A stretch of DNA of 64,000 bases. Origin: Phytophthora quininea. Its lineage: Eukaryota > Oomycota > Peronosporomycetes > Peronosporales > Peronosporaceae. Location of the stretch: positions 310,001 through 374,000 of the forward strand of contig JAAVTG010000567.1 of NCBI GenBank assembly GCA_011947345.1, in the 5' to 3' direction. The notes under the pieces were generated by a model. It worked only from the letters and a program-made list of their open reading frames with translations. It did not search any database and was not told where the DNA came from. Of the stretch, positions 46,863 to 60,109 are shown in pieces. Positions within the stretch are counted from its first letter, which is position 1. Each line of letters begins with the position of its first letter. The translations under genes and the position numbers were made by a program.

Positions 46863-48615
46863 CATGGCCAGCGCCGACGCCGTCGAGCGGCAGGACGACG
46901 TGGCAGAGACCGACAGGACAAAGGCCCAGCAACAACAAGACCAAGACCAGGCACTGAACGCCAACCAGCGGGACGCGAGACACCGCCAGGACGAGGCAGA
47001 AGAAGAGCGCAAAGTCCACGAGATCACCGAGAGCTCCTCGGACGAGAGCGGCGACGAGGCGTCGACAGCCGCCACCACGAAGGTCGCCAAGCAGGATGCC
47101 GTGACCGACCAGGAGGGCTACACGGACCCCAGAGTCGTGGCCACGATCCGCGAGGGCGCCTTCATCCCTGAGCCCCAAGAGCTCTACGACACGAGGAACG
47201 TGGCCGACATGCACTACCTCTTCACCAACGACAAGCTCAAGGAGCAGCCGCCGGCGCTCGTGCTGCGGTCGGACCCGTTCTGCATCCCTCGCGTCACGGA
47301 CAACGTGCCCAACTACCGTCCAATGCTCAACCCGCTGAGTATCTTCATGGGCGAGGAGAAGCTGCTGCCGGGCAACTTCCGTCTCGATCCGTCCGAGAGA
47401 CCCCAAACGCAGCCAAGGGCAAGGTCCCGTCCAAGGACGCGCCGCACAGACGACCATTGCCACCTCCGCCAGGGAGCTCGGCCTCAGCTACGAGCTCCGG
47501 ATCTTTAGAGGCAAAACCAGCGCGTTCATGGGCACCATGCCGAGACAGACCGAGTTCGCAGAGATCCCCGTCTCGGAGAAGCTCTTCCAGAATCACGAAG
47601 TGTTTCGACCATCGCCGCCGATGTCGCGGGCGCCAGCGTCTCCCGCAAAGGACCGACCATCGTCCGGAAGCGTGGAGAACAGGCTAGAACAGACGTCTTC
47701 GGCAGTAGGGAGCGGGCCCGTTCCATTTTCCGACGCGATGCTGCTGTCGTCGATCCAGCACACGCTCGATGTCGGCACTTCTGCAATGGTGACAAACGAC
47801 TCCATTTCTGAAGGCTCAGCGTCCATGGCTGCACCGGCCCCGTCGTCGTTGGGATACCAAATCCAGCCTCTGCAACCACTCGACTCGGTTGCGGACACTC
47901 TCACAAACTACCTACCGGCTCGCAGCTCTTCGTCTGCAGGCGACGCCCGCCTGTTGAACGAAAGCTACTTTGATCCTCCGACCATGTACAACCACACCAA
48001 CGTATCGCTAGGGGTATCGACGGGGAGTGGCACGTTCAACAGCATGCTGGCGCCAGCTGTCGAAGCTCAAGCCTTCAGTACCCAAGTCTCTTTGAGGACG
48101 AGCAGCAGACCAGCCAGGGGAATATTCAGAGCTTCTCGTCAGCTCTCGGCTCCATTTCGATCACCACGCCAACCAACGCCACTGCCGGGTATGCTGCGGC
48201 CATCATCACTCCGCAGGGCAGCGCCGTTGGATCGAGAGAAGGAACTCCTCGACGCTCGGGAGCCAAGAAACCTCGTGCCAAGAATGTCTTTCGACCATGC
48301 ACGACTCCTGGCTGTACGAAGGGTGCTCGCGGTAAGTCTGGTTTGTGTCAGAAGCACGGAGGCGGCAAGCGTTGTGCTGTGCCAAATTGTCCCAAGGGTG
48401 CCCAGGGCAGCAGCAGCATGTGCCTGTTCCATGGCGGCGGCTATCGATGCACTGTAGACGGGTGTAATACTGGAGCGCGTGGCACATCGGGGCTTTGTGC
48501 CAAGCACGGCGGCTACAAGAAGGGCAAGACTTCCGGAGGAAAGCGGGGACCTGCAACTGATGCAGATGCATCGAAGCGAGCCCGTACTGATGATGTAGAA
48601 CCAGCCTTTCAATGA
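46863..48615 (+). CDS. WRKY19-like C-x-H zinc-repeat protein
   Basis: Start ATG 46863 (MASADAVERQDD) gives an acidic, Gln/Asp-rich N-terminus, then a Ser/Thr/Pro-rich middle, and at the C-terminus three tandem zinc units of the form C-x-x-x-GC-x9-C-x2-HGG: CTTPGCTKGARGKSGLCQKH, CAVPNCPKGAQGSSSMCLFH and CTVDGCNTGARGTSGLCAKH (~48310-48515), followed by a Lys/Gly-rich tail. Repeats of this kind are abundant in oomycetes and are usually annotated WRKY19-like zinc finger; nucleic acid binding is presumed, not shown. Frame breaks occur in 47390-47520, where two frames look coding, and at ~48093 (T run). Confidence 0.72.
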
Positions 48616-48678
48616 CGAACGGTAGAAATGCACACATAGCAGGCCACTAGGCCGTATTTAACGAATCATCCGTGAACT

Positions 48679-50016
<1,338 letters not shown>

Positions 50017-50166
50017 TGCGATCACTACTCCGGAAACTCTGCAAATGAAGGATCACGATGATCTTGATTTTTGGCAAATACACTCATCAGATCCCGTGGG
50101 AGCTCCGAAAGATCCGCTTGCTGTGCAATCACACAGGTCACAACCCAAAGTGCGTTGCAAGTCGAG

Positions 50167-51602
<1,436 letters not shown>

Positions 51603-51781
51603 GAGGAATGTCTATTTTCTTTTGGATAAAGTACGTTTTGACCTGCAGGGCTTCTGCTACGACACCAGCCTTGCCAAGGTGGTGAAAGTAGCTGCGGTTT
51701 GTCCATTGTGTTTGGTGTGCATACAGCGCAGTGTGATTGCAGATCTCGAGTTTGGAGCAGGTCGCTGGCAGTGCAAAGTAC

Positions 51782-53513
51782 TTATTTCTTCTTCTTGAGC
51801 ATCTTCTTGTTGCGCATGTCCTCTCGGAAGTCTTCATACTCGCCGTACAGAGCGCTAGAAAAACAACAACGTTAGTGAGTTATCACACAACGACAAGAAC
51901 AGCAGTAGTGCTCGACATACCTACGCTTCTCCTCCTTCTGGATCTCGTCGAATGTGGCCTCCATGTTCATCGAGTCGTCCGAGTCGATCGAGTATCGCCG
52001 CTTTCGGTTCTTGCGGAACATGGCCGCGATGTGTCCTGGACGGTACTCGCCGTCGTCGCTCACCACGAAGCTATCGTCTGAATCTTCGTCTTCGAACGGA
52101 TCATCGCGACGAATGCGTCTCTGTGGCTTCTCCCGACGTCTTTGGGAGGACGCAGACGTCGAGTGTTTGTGTCGCAAATCGTCTAGCGCTTGCTGAATGA
52201 GGCGGTGGTGGCCAATCTTGGGCACGAGCGTCGGCAGATCTGCCTTCTCGATGGTGCTCAGCAGCTTCACTGAATCAAATCCGTTCTCGAAGAAGGCAGG
52301 GGCATACTCGCTCATGTCTACACTCAAGCCTCGCAGCCACTCCACGACCTCGCGTTGGCTCTCTGTGTAGTTGGCTTGCTTCCGTCTGGCCGCCGCACTG
52401 GTTCCTCGGCCCTTCGTAGCTCCACCTGACTTGCTGCTTGTTGGTGCAGTGCCCACCCCGCACACTCGTGGATACATTTTGTTTAGCATGGCCTTTCGAG
52501 CATCTTCAGCTGGCGGCAGATCTCTCGAGGACGAAGCGCTGGACGGTCGTGAGCTAGGACGAGAGCCAGGCCGTGGCGCGGGACGAGTTCGCTCTCGTGC
52601 GGCGTTTGGTTGGCTGCTACTGCGAACCCGCTCGGGCTCTCGGCGGTCCCCATCAACCTGACCAGACAGCGCTTTGTATTTAAGCTGGCGCTGTCGGTGT
52701 CTTTCTTCAGCGGACCTGTGGGCCAGTGTACAATTAGCGTCTTCCAACAAAGCACCAGCACACCGAGCTGCCGACTTACATGTTAGCAAGAGATTTGGCC
52801 GGTCGTCGCGCCTGTGGCAGCGTACGCGTGGTGGGTAGCACTCTACGTGCAGACGGCGGCGCAGACGCTCCTCTGTGTGCACTCGTCGACATGCTGGACA
52901 GCGGACGACGCTGCGCCAGTTGTGCACGTCCAATGGAGCTCCGGGAGGTGCCGTGGATACCGTGGTGCCCCTCCGTCCTTTGGAGATCGGTCCTGACAGC
53001 ACCTGCACCGTCCTGGAGTTCTTCTTGGCCTTTTCACTGGCATAGCCCTGCTGCAGCCTCTTCCTGGCACTCTCGAGTCTCCTTTGGTCTGCTGGATCTG
53101 CTCACACATTTGCATTACGCATCATATAAATAAATATGTAACATAAAATAATCTTTTGAAAAGAAAACTGTACCTTTCTTGGGAGGCGACGGACTAGGCG
53201 CCCGCGGCCGCTGCATGCTGCTGGGCTCGACGGCTCTGGCGCTGCTGATGCCCACCTGTCCCTTCCACTTCTTGGTGAGGCTGCTGCTGTAGCCGCGCAC
53301 CACGTCGTCGTCGTGTTTCTTGAGTTTGTTGACGGCTGCGCCGATCTTGGTGCGCGCCAGCAGCTCCTTGTCCACCTTGAGCGTCGTGAGCTGCCCCAGA
53401 ATGCGCTGCATGTCCGGCACCACACTCTTGTCCGCCTTCCATCCGTTGCGGGACGTCACGCGCGAGATCTCGCGCGCCATGGCGGCCACGTCCGCCTCCG
53501 CCGTCGACATCAC
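51782..53513 (-). CDS. TFIIS-N / SAM / SPT2 fusion chromatin protein
   Basis: Three domains are joined in one gene. Residues ~25-85 are a TFIIS N-terminal (LW/IWS1-type) helical bundle: DMQRILGQLTTLKVDKELLA then KIGAAVNKLKKH. A 76-nt intron (53098-53173) joins in phase to QRRLESARKRLQQGYAS. The middle holds a SAM domain (~52350-52180): VVEWLRGLSVDMSEYAPAF ... VPKIGHHRLIQQALDDLR. The C-terminus is SPT2: DDSMNMEATFDEIQKEEKR, then after a 66-nt intron (51855-51920) SALYGEYEDFREDMRNKK and a Lys tail. SPT2 is an H3-H4 chaperone and TFIIS-N domains bind elongation factors, so a transcription-elongation role is inferred. A one-base loss near 52925 lies in the linker. Another intron is at ~52727-52786. 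Confidence 0.75.
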
Positions 53514-53675
53514 TCAAGGTCAAGTTCCTCCCCTTCGACGAAGGACTGTTGGAAACCGATAGTCAGCAAACTTGAGGAAAACACACAAATGTACCAAACA
53601 TGAGGTACATAACTGGTTGCCGTTACGCAAAGCTCATCTTCGTGAGAATCCACAAGCGGATCCCAGCAGCGAACG

Positions 53676-55774
53676 ATGGCAGCAATGCGGGCGGCGCTGG
53701 TAGCGCTGGCGGTGGCCTCGCCACTCGTTCAGGCTGAAGACCGATGCACAGCAATCATAGTGGGCGCCAAGGTGCGGCCAACTAGTGATGCCTGTCCTAG
53801 TGTATGAGGTTCTAATCGTTGGCATCTTATTTAGGTGTCGACGACCGGGGCGCCGATGACAACGCACACAAACGACTGCTCGGCGTGCGACTTCCGCATC
53901 GCCAAGGTGCCGGCGATGACACACGAGGATGGAACGGTGCACAACGTGGTGCTGGCGAGCCCCACCTACCCACGCTACGGTGCGAGAAGGGTTGGATAAC
54001 AAATATCCTTGTCCATTTTGCTGATAGTTAACGCGTGCGTTGCAGTTGGAGGAGCTCGTGGTAGAGTGTATCTGCCAGAAAATGTGGACACGCGGTTCTA
54101 CAACTGGACGGTGTCCAAGACTATTGGCAGCATTCCGGAGGTGTCCGAGACCTTTGCCTACATCGAGGGCAACTACGGTATCATCAATGAGCACCAAGTG
54201 GCAATTGGAGAGAGTACCTGTCCTGCTCGGTTTGTGAGCAAGCCCGTGACGCAGGGCGGTGACGCTCTCTTTGACGTGGCTGAGCTGTCGAGAATTGCTT
54301 TGCAGCGCGCCACCACGGCGCGTGAAGCCATTCAGGTCATGGGAGATCTTGCTGTGCAGTATGGATACTATGGAGGTGTTTGGAAGGGCGACGACGCAAA
54401 GGACGAGGCTGGCGAAGCGCTCACGGTGACGGACACGAAGGAAGCATGGGTGTTCCACATCTTGCCGGACGACACGGGCAAGTCTGCGATCTGGGCCGCG
54501 CAGCGCGTCCCCGACGACGAGATGAGCGGCGTCGCCAACCAGTTCGTCATCCGTGAGCTGGACCTAAACCGGCCGTCGGACTTCCTGGCGTCGCCCAACG
54601 TCCACGACGTGGCCATCCGCAACAACATTTGGAAGCCGGAGGACGGCCCTTTCGACTTCACGCGCGCCTACGCCCAGCCCCGCGCCGACACGCACCAGTA
54701 CTACTCGACTCGCCGCATCTGGCGCTTGTTCACGATGGCCAACCCGGAGCTGCAGCTGTCTCCGGAGACGGACGTGCTCGCCAGCGACTACCCGTTCTCA
54801 GTGAAGCCCGCGGCCAAACTGTCTCCGCGCGACATCATGCGCTTCCAGCGAGACCACTACGAGGGCACTCCGTTCGACATGACCAAGGGCCCCAAGGCTG
54901 GGCCGTACGGCGACCCCGACCGGTACGACGCGGCCCCGAACGGCGACCTGAGCCAAGCCGACATCGACCGCGGCCACTTCGAGCGCGCCATCTCCATCTT
55001 CCGCGCCAGCTACTCGTTCGTGTCGGTCCTGGACCCGTCCAACGCCGACAACGCCTTCCTGTGGTTCGGCCAGTACGCGCCGCACGCCACCACGTACACA
55101 CCCGTGTTTGTGCAGTCGAGCGACGTGCCGGAGCAGCTCTCGCGCGGCTCGCTGTACGCGTTCGACCGCGAGTCGTCCTACTGGGTGCACGCGCTGGTCG
55201 GCAACTGGGCCGCTCGCTTCTACTCGTACGCGAGTCCGTTCGTCGCCAACGTGCAGAGCGAGGTGGAGGACCACGCGGACGGCATGCTGAGGAGCGTGTT
55301 GGTCGAGGCGGCGCAGATCAAGAAGCAGGGCGGCGTGCCGGCCCTGGTGGAGTTCCTGACGCAGCAGAGCGACGCCTTCGCCAAGCGCGCCCACAGCGCG
55401 TCCTCGGACCTGTTCGACTACCTGGTGACGGCCTTCCACGACGGCTACCAGGTCTCGGACTTTACGCGAGGAGGCTGACGGTGCAGTCCATCTTTTACCC
55501 CAAGTGGTGGCTGCAGCAGGTCGGCTTCTTTGACGGCAGTGAGCACAGCGGGGAAGCGGGGCCAGTGGCATCATCTGTTGCAGAGTCTGAGTCTGGCAGT
55601 GGCGTCGTGGCCACCGCCCGCAAGGAGATCTCGCACGTGGCAAGCAAGGGCTCGGTCTCGTACTTCACGACGACGATCCTGGTGATTCTGTCCGGGCTGG
55701 CGGGACTCTTCCTGGGCCGCAAGTTCCACGGCCCACTGACCAACAAGAAGCAGGGCTATCGACCGCTGCAGTAG
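53676..55774 (+). CDS. Peptidase family C69 (dipeptidase/secernin-like), membrane-anchored
   Basis: An N-terminal nucleophile hydrolase. ATG 53676 starts a signal peptide ending near Gln-Ala-Glu-Asp-Arg, followed by CTAIIVGAK; the Cys would become the new N-terminal nucleophile. In-phase introns: 53772-53834 and 53980-54045. The body has the family segments GGARGRVYLPENVD, GNYGIINEHQVAIGEST, REAIQVMGDLAVQYG and HILPDDTGKSAIWAAQRVPD, with the WWLQQVG ending. Near 55460 one T is missing from a TTT run; the next frame then gives YPKWWLQQVGFFD and a final transmembrane helix (YFTTTILVILSGLAGLF), so the enzyme is probably luminal and held in a membrane. Stop at 55772-55774. Confidence 0.88.
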
Positions 55775-55882
55775 TGTGTCGTGGATGCATCTTCAAAATG
55801 TAGCCATGTTGTTCGTCTACATTTTCAAACTCTGACAAGAAATTCATGTTCGTATCACAATTTTTTCGACCGCAGAGCAGAA

Positions 55883-57595
55883 ATGCTCAACCTCCGCGTA
55901 CGTCATTTGCTACGGCCGGCGCGTACTCGCCACGCCTCGTACTTGCTAGGCATTGAGACCAGGTGCAATAGCTGCTGCTGAATGCAGTTGACTAGCCCCC
56001 ATTCTAACGTTAAAAAGCGCAGCTGCGACGACACGGCGGCTGCAGTGCTGGACCAGGACGGACACGTTCTGAGCAACGTCATCTCTTCCCAGTGGGAGCT
56101 CAACGCCAAGTGGAAAGGTGCGTTATCGTACTGGCTAAATACCGTTAATATATATCTAACACTATAGTTCAGGGATTGTGCCGGCGCTGGCAGCCAGGGC
56201 ACACGCGGACAACCTGCCGCATGTGATCAGCGCTGCCATCGAGCAGAGGTGCAGCTCTGTTGCAATTCGATGATAAGATAACCGTGCATTTTTAATTTAT
56301 ATTGCTTTTTGTAGCGGACTGGAGAGTGTCAAGCAGTTATCGGCTGTGGCGGTGACGTCGGGGCCTGGATTGGCGCCGTGTCTAGATGTGGGGCTGAAGA
56401 CGGCCAGGCAGATCTGCCTGGACAACCTCGACATTGCATTCCTACAGGTGAACCACCTCGAGGTGCGGTTGCTATATTGATGGAGGCATGTATCCGTGAT
56501 TAGACTGATCGTTGTCGGTTGTCGCTGACAGGCTCACGTTCTTGTGTCTCGGTTGCCACACGTAAGTCCTGCCTTCTGTGACATATCAACGTTGTTTGAT
56601 TAATAACGACTGCGTGTTGACGATATTAGCTGGAAACTCCACCCCTGAGTTCCCGTTTGTCGTGCTGCTTGTGTCTGGAGGCCACTGCTGCCTCGTGCTT
56701 GCCAAGGGCGTGGGAGACTACGAGCTGCTTGGCAATACTCTGGATGACTCTATCGGTGAAGCCTACGACAAAGTGGCCAGAATGCTGGAAATTACTGCAA
56801 CTTCTTCTGGTGGCAAAGGTGTTCACGGAGGCAAATTAATCGAGGATATGGCCGCACTTGGCAACGACCAAGCCTTCCCATTTACGGAGCCCATGACTCG
56901 CCGAAAGGTGAGTGCCATGAATTTTAAGCTGGCCTTTGTGAGCCGAATCTGATTGGCATGTTGTTGTGTGCAGGACTGTGACTTTTCTTACTCTGGTATC
57001 AAGACAGCAATGCTTCGGGAGATCAAGAAGGTTAAACCCGTGCTTTTGCTTTCTTTAAGTTAATAACGGAGTCTCTAATTTTTGTGCTCTTCAGTTGGGC
57101 GAACTGGATGAGAAGACGAAGCAGGATCTTTGTGCTTCTTTTCAGGTGCGTTGGTATATGGTTTAGAGGAGGGATTCACTTTGTGCTAACGATCTTTTGT
57201 ACTGCAGCGAAGAGCAGTCGACCAGATAATCCGACGAACACGTCGAGCTTGCCAATGGAGTAGAGATCGACTCGGGGATAACGTCACCAGCCTTGTACGT
57301 TTGAATGCTCGTGTTCAAATAGTTGGTTTTCCTAACATACATGTTTTGATCTGTTTTACTCGTCAAGGTTGTGTGTGGTGGTGTTGCTTCGAACCAATAT
57401 CTCCGAGGTCGAATGCAGGCAGCTGCAGCAGAGGAAGGCCTGGAAGCGATCTTTCCTCCCGCAAAATACTGCACCGATAATGGCGTGATGGTTGCGTGGG
57501 CTGGTCTGGAGCGGTACTCCATGGGTATTCGCAATGACCCTGAGCCTGCACGCTACCAGCCTCGATGGCCGCTTGAAAACTTGCAACCGCATTAG
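55883..57595 (+). CDS. OSGEPL1: tRNA N6-adenosine threonylcarbamoyltransferase, TsaD/Qri7/OSGEPL1 type
   Basis: Makes the t6A modification of ANN-decoding tRNAs, here probably in mitochondria: the N-terminus [14 protein letters not shown] is basic and the core is of bacterial TsaD type. Motifs: [16 protein letters not shown] (across intron 55963-56022), [13 protein letters not shown], metal site [56 protein letters not shown] and [14 protein letters not shown]. There are nine or so tiny exons; further introns at 56118-56172, 56249-56314, ~56463-56530, ~56562-56630, 56908-56973, 57031-57094, 57146-57207 and 57295-57367. It can be read almost wholly without indels, though one splice join before NSTPEFPF uses a weak donor or a missing base. 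Confidence 0.93.
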
Positions 57596-57642
57596 ACTGT
57601 GAGGGAAGTTTAGATAGGTAAACTGTCATGATAATAGAGACC

Positions 57643-59861
57643 TCATTTCCGAAGTAGCTGGTGAAATTTTTCCTGAGTCGTTGTCAGTGTCTGCAGCTCT
57701 TTCAAAATCCGTTCCATGCCGAGAGGATTCGTCGTAGACTCTTGACACGAGATTGGGGCAAGTTGAGAACGAGGGCTACATTCGACAGAGCGAGACACTT
57801 TCTGTGGCATACGAGAATCCTCAACAAAGTCTAAAAACGCGAGGTAGTTAATGTTGCCGTTCTTGTCGTCGAACTTGGCAGCAAGCAACTTCGCATCGAA
57901 ATCGCCGAGAGTGACTCTAAGATGGTCGAATACGAGTTGGAATTCCTTCAACGACAGCACTCCTTGATCTGTGCGATCGAATTGCTGAAACAGAGTCCTC
58001 ACATTGCGACTCGCAGTGTCAGAACTTTTCCGGTTTCGCCACCTTTTGAGGAACGCTTCTTGGTTAAAAATCCCCACAGCAGTTCTACGTAGTCGATCTC
58101 ACCACTGCCGTCGGCATCGAAACGTTTGAAGAGTGCAGCACTCTGCTGCCGACTCAGCTCAACTGCGTCTCCTGTGCCAAGATCACGAAGTATACGCTGG
58201 AATTCGTTGTTGTTGAGCGTTCCACTTCGATCGACATCATATCGACGAAAAATATCGACGCTGTTCCCAGCCTGCAGCAAGCGACGAATTTTACGCAACG
58301 CACTTTCCAGCGTAGTATCGTTGGCGACTTGACTCGCTTCTTGAACGCCACGGCGCCGCCCATCGAGATCGTAAACTAGATTTCGTTTGCTCGTGTCGCT
58401 GTTGATTAGTTGCATCTCCTGAGCCGAAAGCGGGCCAGGTCCTAGTTTCATGAAACCATATCGAGTCTTTTCAGTATTGCCGACAACCGCTCGCGCTGCT
58501 CGCTTGAATCGCTGCTGTTCGTGACGAGCGGAGATAAATGCCTGCTTGACTCGAAACTGCGTGGCTTGCAGTTCCTCGCGGTACTCGAGTGTATCCGCGA
58601 TCACCTGCCGAATTTCTCGAGCATCGCGTCGCTTTTGATCGTTCAAGCGCAGTTTGCGTGCTGTCTCTTTCATTAGTCGGGACTGGCGAAGTTTCGCCAT
58701 TTGTTGCACCTGCTCATGTTGCTGTTTTGCAGCCTGTAAATCCCGTCGCGAAGCCAGCAGTTCCTTGTGGAAATTTCGCTTATCCTCAGTCCATTCATTT
58801 GATGGTTCAGCCGGCCGCAGCACGTCGACTGAAGGAATTCGAGGGTTCATGTGGACGACTGTAGCCCGAAGTGTTTGTTTCTCCCTCCGTTCGCTTGTAC
58901 TTGATGACACACTACCCACGCTACGACTGCTGCTTCTGCGAGATGTCAATCTTCCAGTCGACAACTTATTCTGCAGTCCGCTTTTGTTAGCATCCAACGA
59001 GCGCCTCGAACTGTTCGATCGCACAGTCGGTGGAGGATGAATACTATTTGCTGATCTTGTTCTTTGCACTGCGACTTTCGGAATCACTTCGACCTCCTCT
59101 TCATCGTTTGTCTTGGGCGGCGAACTAAAATCTCCGAAGTATTCAACGTTGTCGTATAGAGGTGGGAAATCCTCATCGTCCGTCTCATCGATCTCGTCCT
59201 CGTACGGTGGTAAATCCTCGTTGTCCGTCTCATCGATCTCGCCTTCGTACGGTGGTAAAGCTTCGTCCTCCATTTCGCCGTCACTGCCGTCATTTACTCC
59301 ATTTTCCTCTGTATCCAGGTCGGCATCTTCGCTCTCGTCTACAACCAAGTTGTAGCCCGCTCCTTCTTCGCCACACAGACATACTGTCCAAGCAGCAATC
59401 TGCTCGTCCTTGAATGTATCTTCGGGAGAGGCCAAGATCATCCGTGCTAGTATCCACCTCGCCAGGTCTTCTTTCGGTGGGGTGTCCACTCGACCTCCAC
59501 CGGCCAGCCACTTTTGCATACGCAGGTCCAGAAGTTCCTGCTTATCGTCTGCAGATTCTCCACTCGGCGGGCGACTTCTGCCAGCCTCGCTGCCGACGAA
59601 CGCAAACTCAAAGGCTCGCAGCATCTGCCGCTGGGTCACGCATCGCACCAGTCGCCTGCAATCTCTTCCTTGTCTGCTTTTCTCTGGCGGCTGCTGCAGC
59701 AGCTCCAGCTCGAAGCACATCGCGAACTCGGGCGAGCGCTGCTCGGTTACAGTCGCAATCGCTTGGATGCATCGCTGCTGCTTGGGGTCGTGGTGCCAGG
59801 GTGCCATCGCCAAGCGGAAGGGGTCGCTCGTCCATCGGAACGTATCGTCAGTCAGATCCAT
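57643..59861 (-). CDS. EF-hand protein with acidic repeat region
   Basis: About 740 residues from ATG 59861 (a longer frame opens at 59969). The N-terminal ~170 residues (RWTSDPFRLAMAPWHH) are unassigned. Residues ~190-240 are a tandem acidic Pro/Tyr repeat (LPPYEDEIDETDDED), then comes a Ser/Arg-rich linker and a long basic coiled coil. Four EF hands form the C-terminus: YDVDRSGTLNNNEF, FDADGSGEIDYVEL, FDRTDQGVLSLKEF and FDDKNGNINYLAF; the first two and probably the fourth have good Ca ligands, the third is weaker. One T lost from the T5 run at ~58068 splits the second hand from its exit helix (WGF|NQEAF). Probably a calcium sensor or cytoskeletal protein. Confidence 0.78.
59161..59275. repeat. 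45-bp tandem repeat inside the EF-hand gene
   Basis: Two full copies, 59161-59205 and 59206-59250, each beginning GGTGG(G/T)AAATCCTC and containing CCGTCTCATCGATCTCG, with a partial third from 59251. Unit length 45 bases keeps the frame and encodes a 15-residue acidic repeat, LPPYE(D/G)EIDETD(D/N)ED. Confidence 0.85.
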
Positions 59862-60109
59862 GGGGCAATGCGTAGCCACCTGAGCCGGAGGCCGCAGCAG
59901 CGGTGTCGGACCACTTGCAAGACACGCGCAATGCACCCTGCCAGCTGTTTCTTGTTCTGGAATAAACAATTGGCTGCTTGAAATGAAACTGCTCCAAAGG
60001 TATGAACAGTATCCCTACACTTTTGGATGTATCCATCTGGATGAAGAGCTGGTCTGGCAGCCTCGGACAGGAAACTGCAGGACAGTCCACTCACAATTCA
60101 AGAAGAGCG

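Noticed and set aside
54798..55643. 281-codon minus-strand open frame
   Set aside because: Lies antisense to the well-supported C69 peptidase and is His/Arg/Gly-rich, a typical shadow of GC-rich coding sequence.
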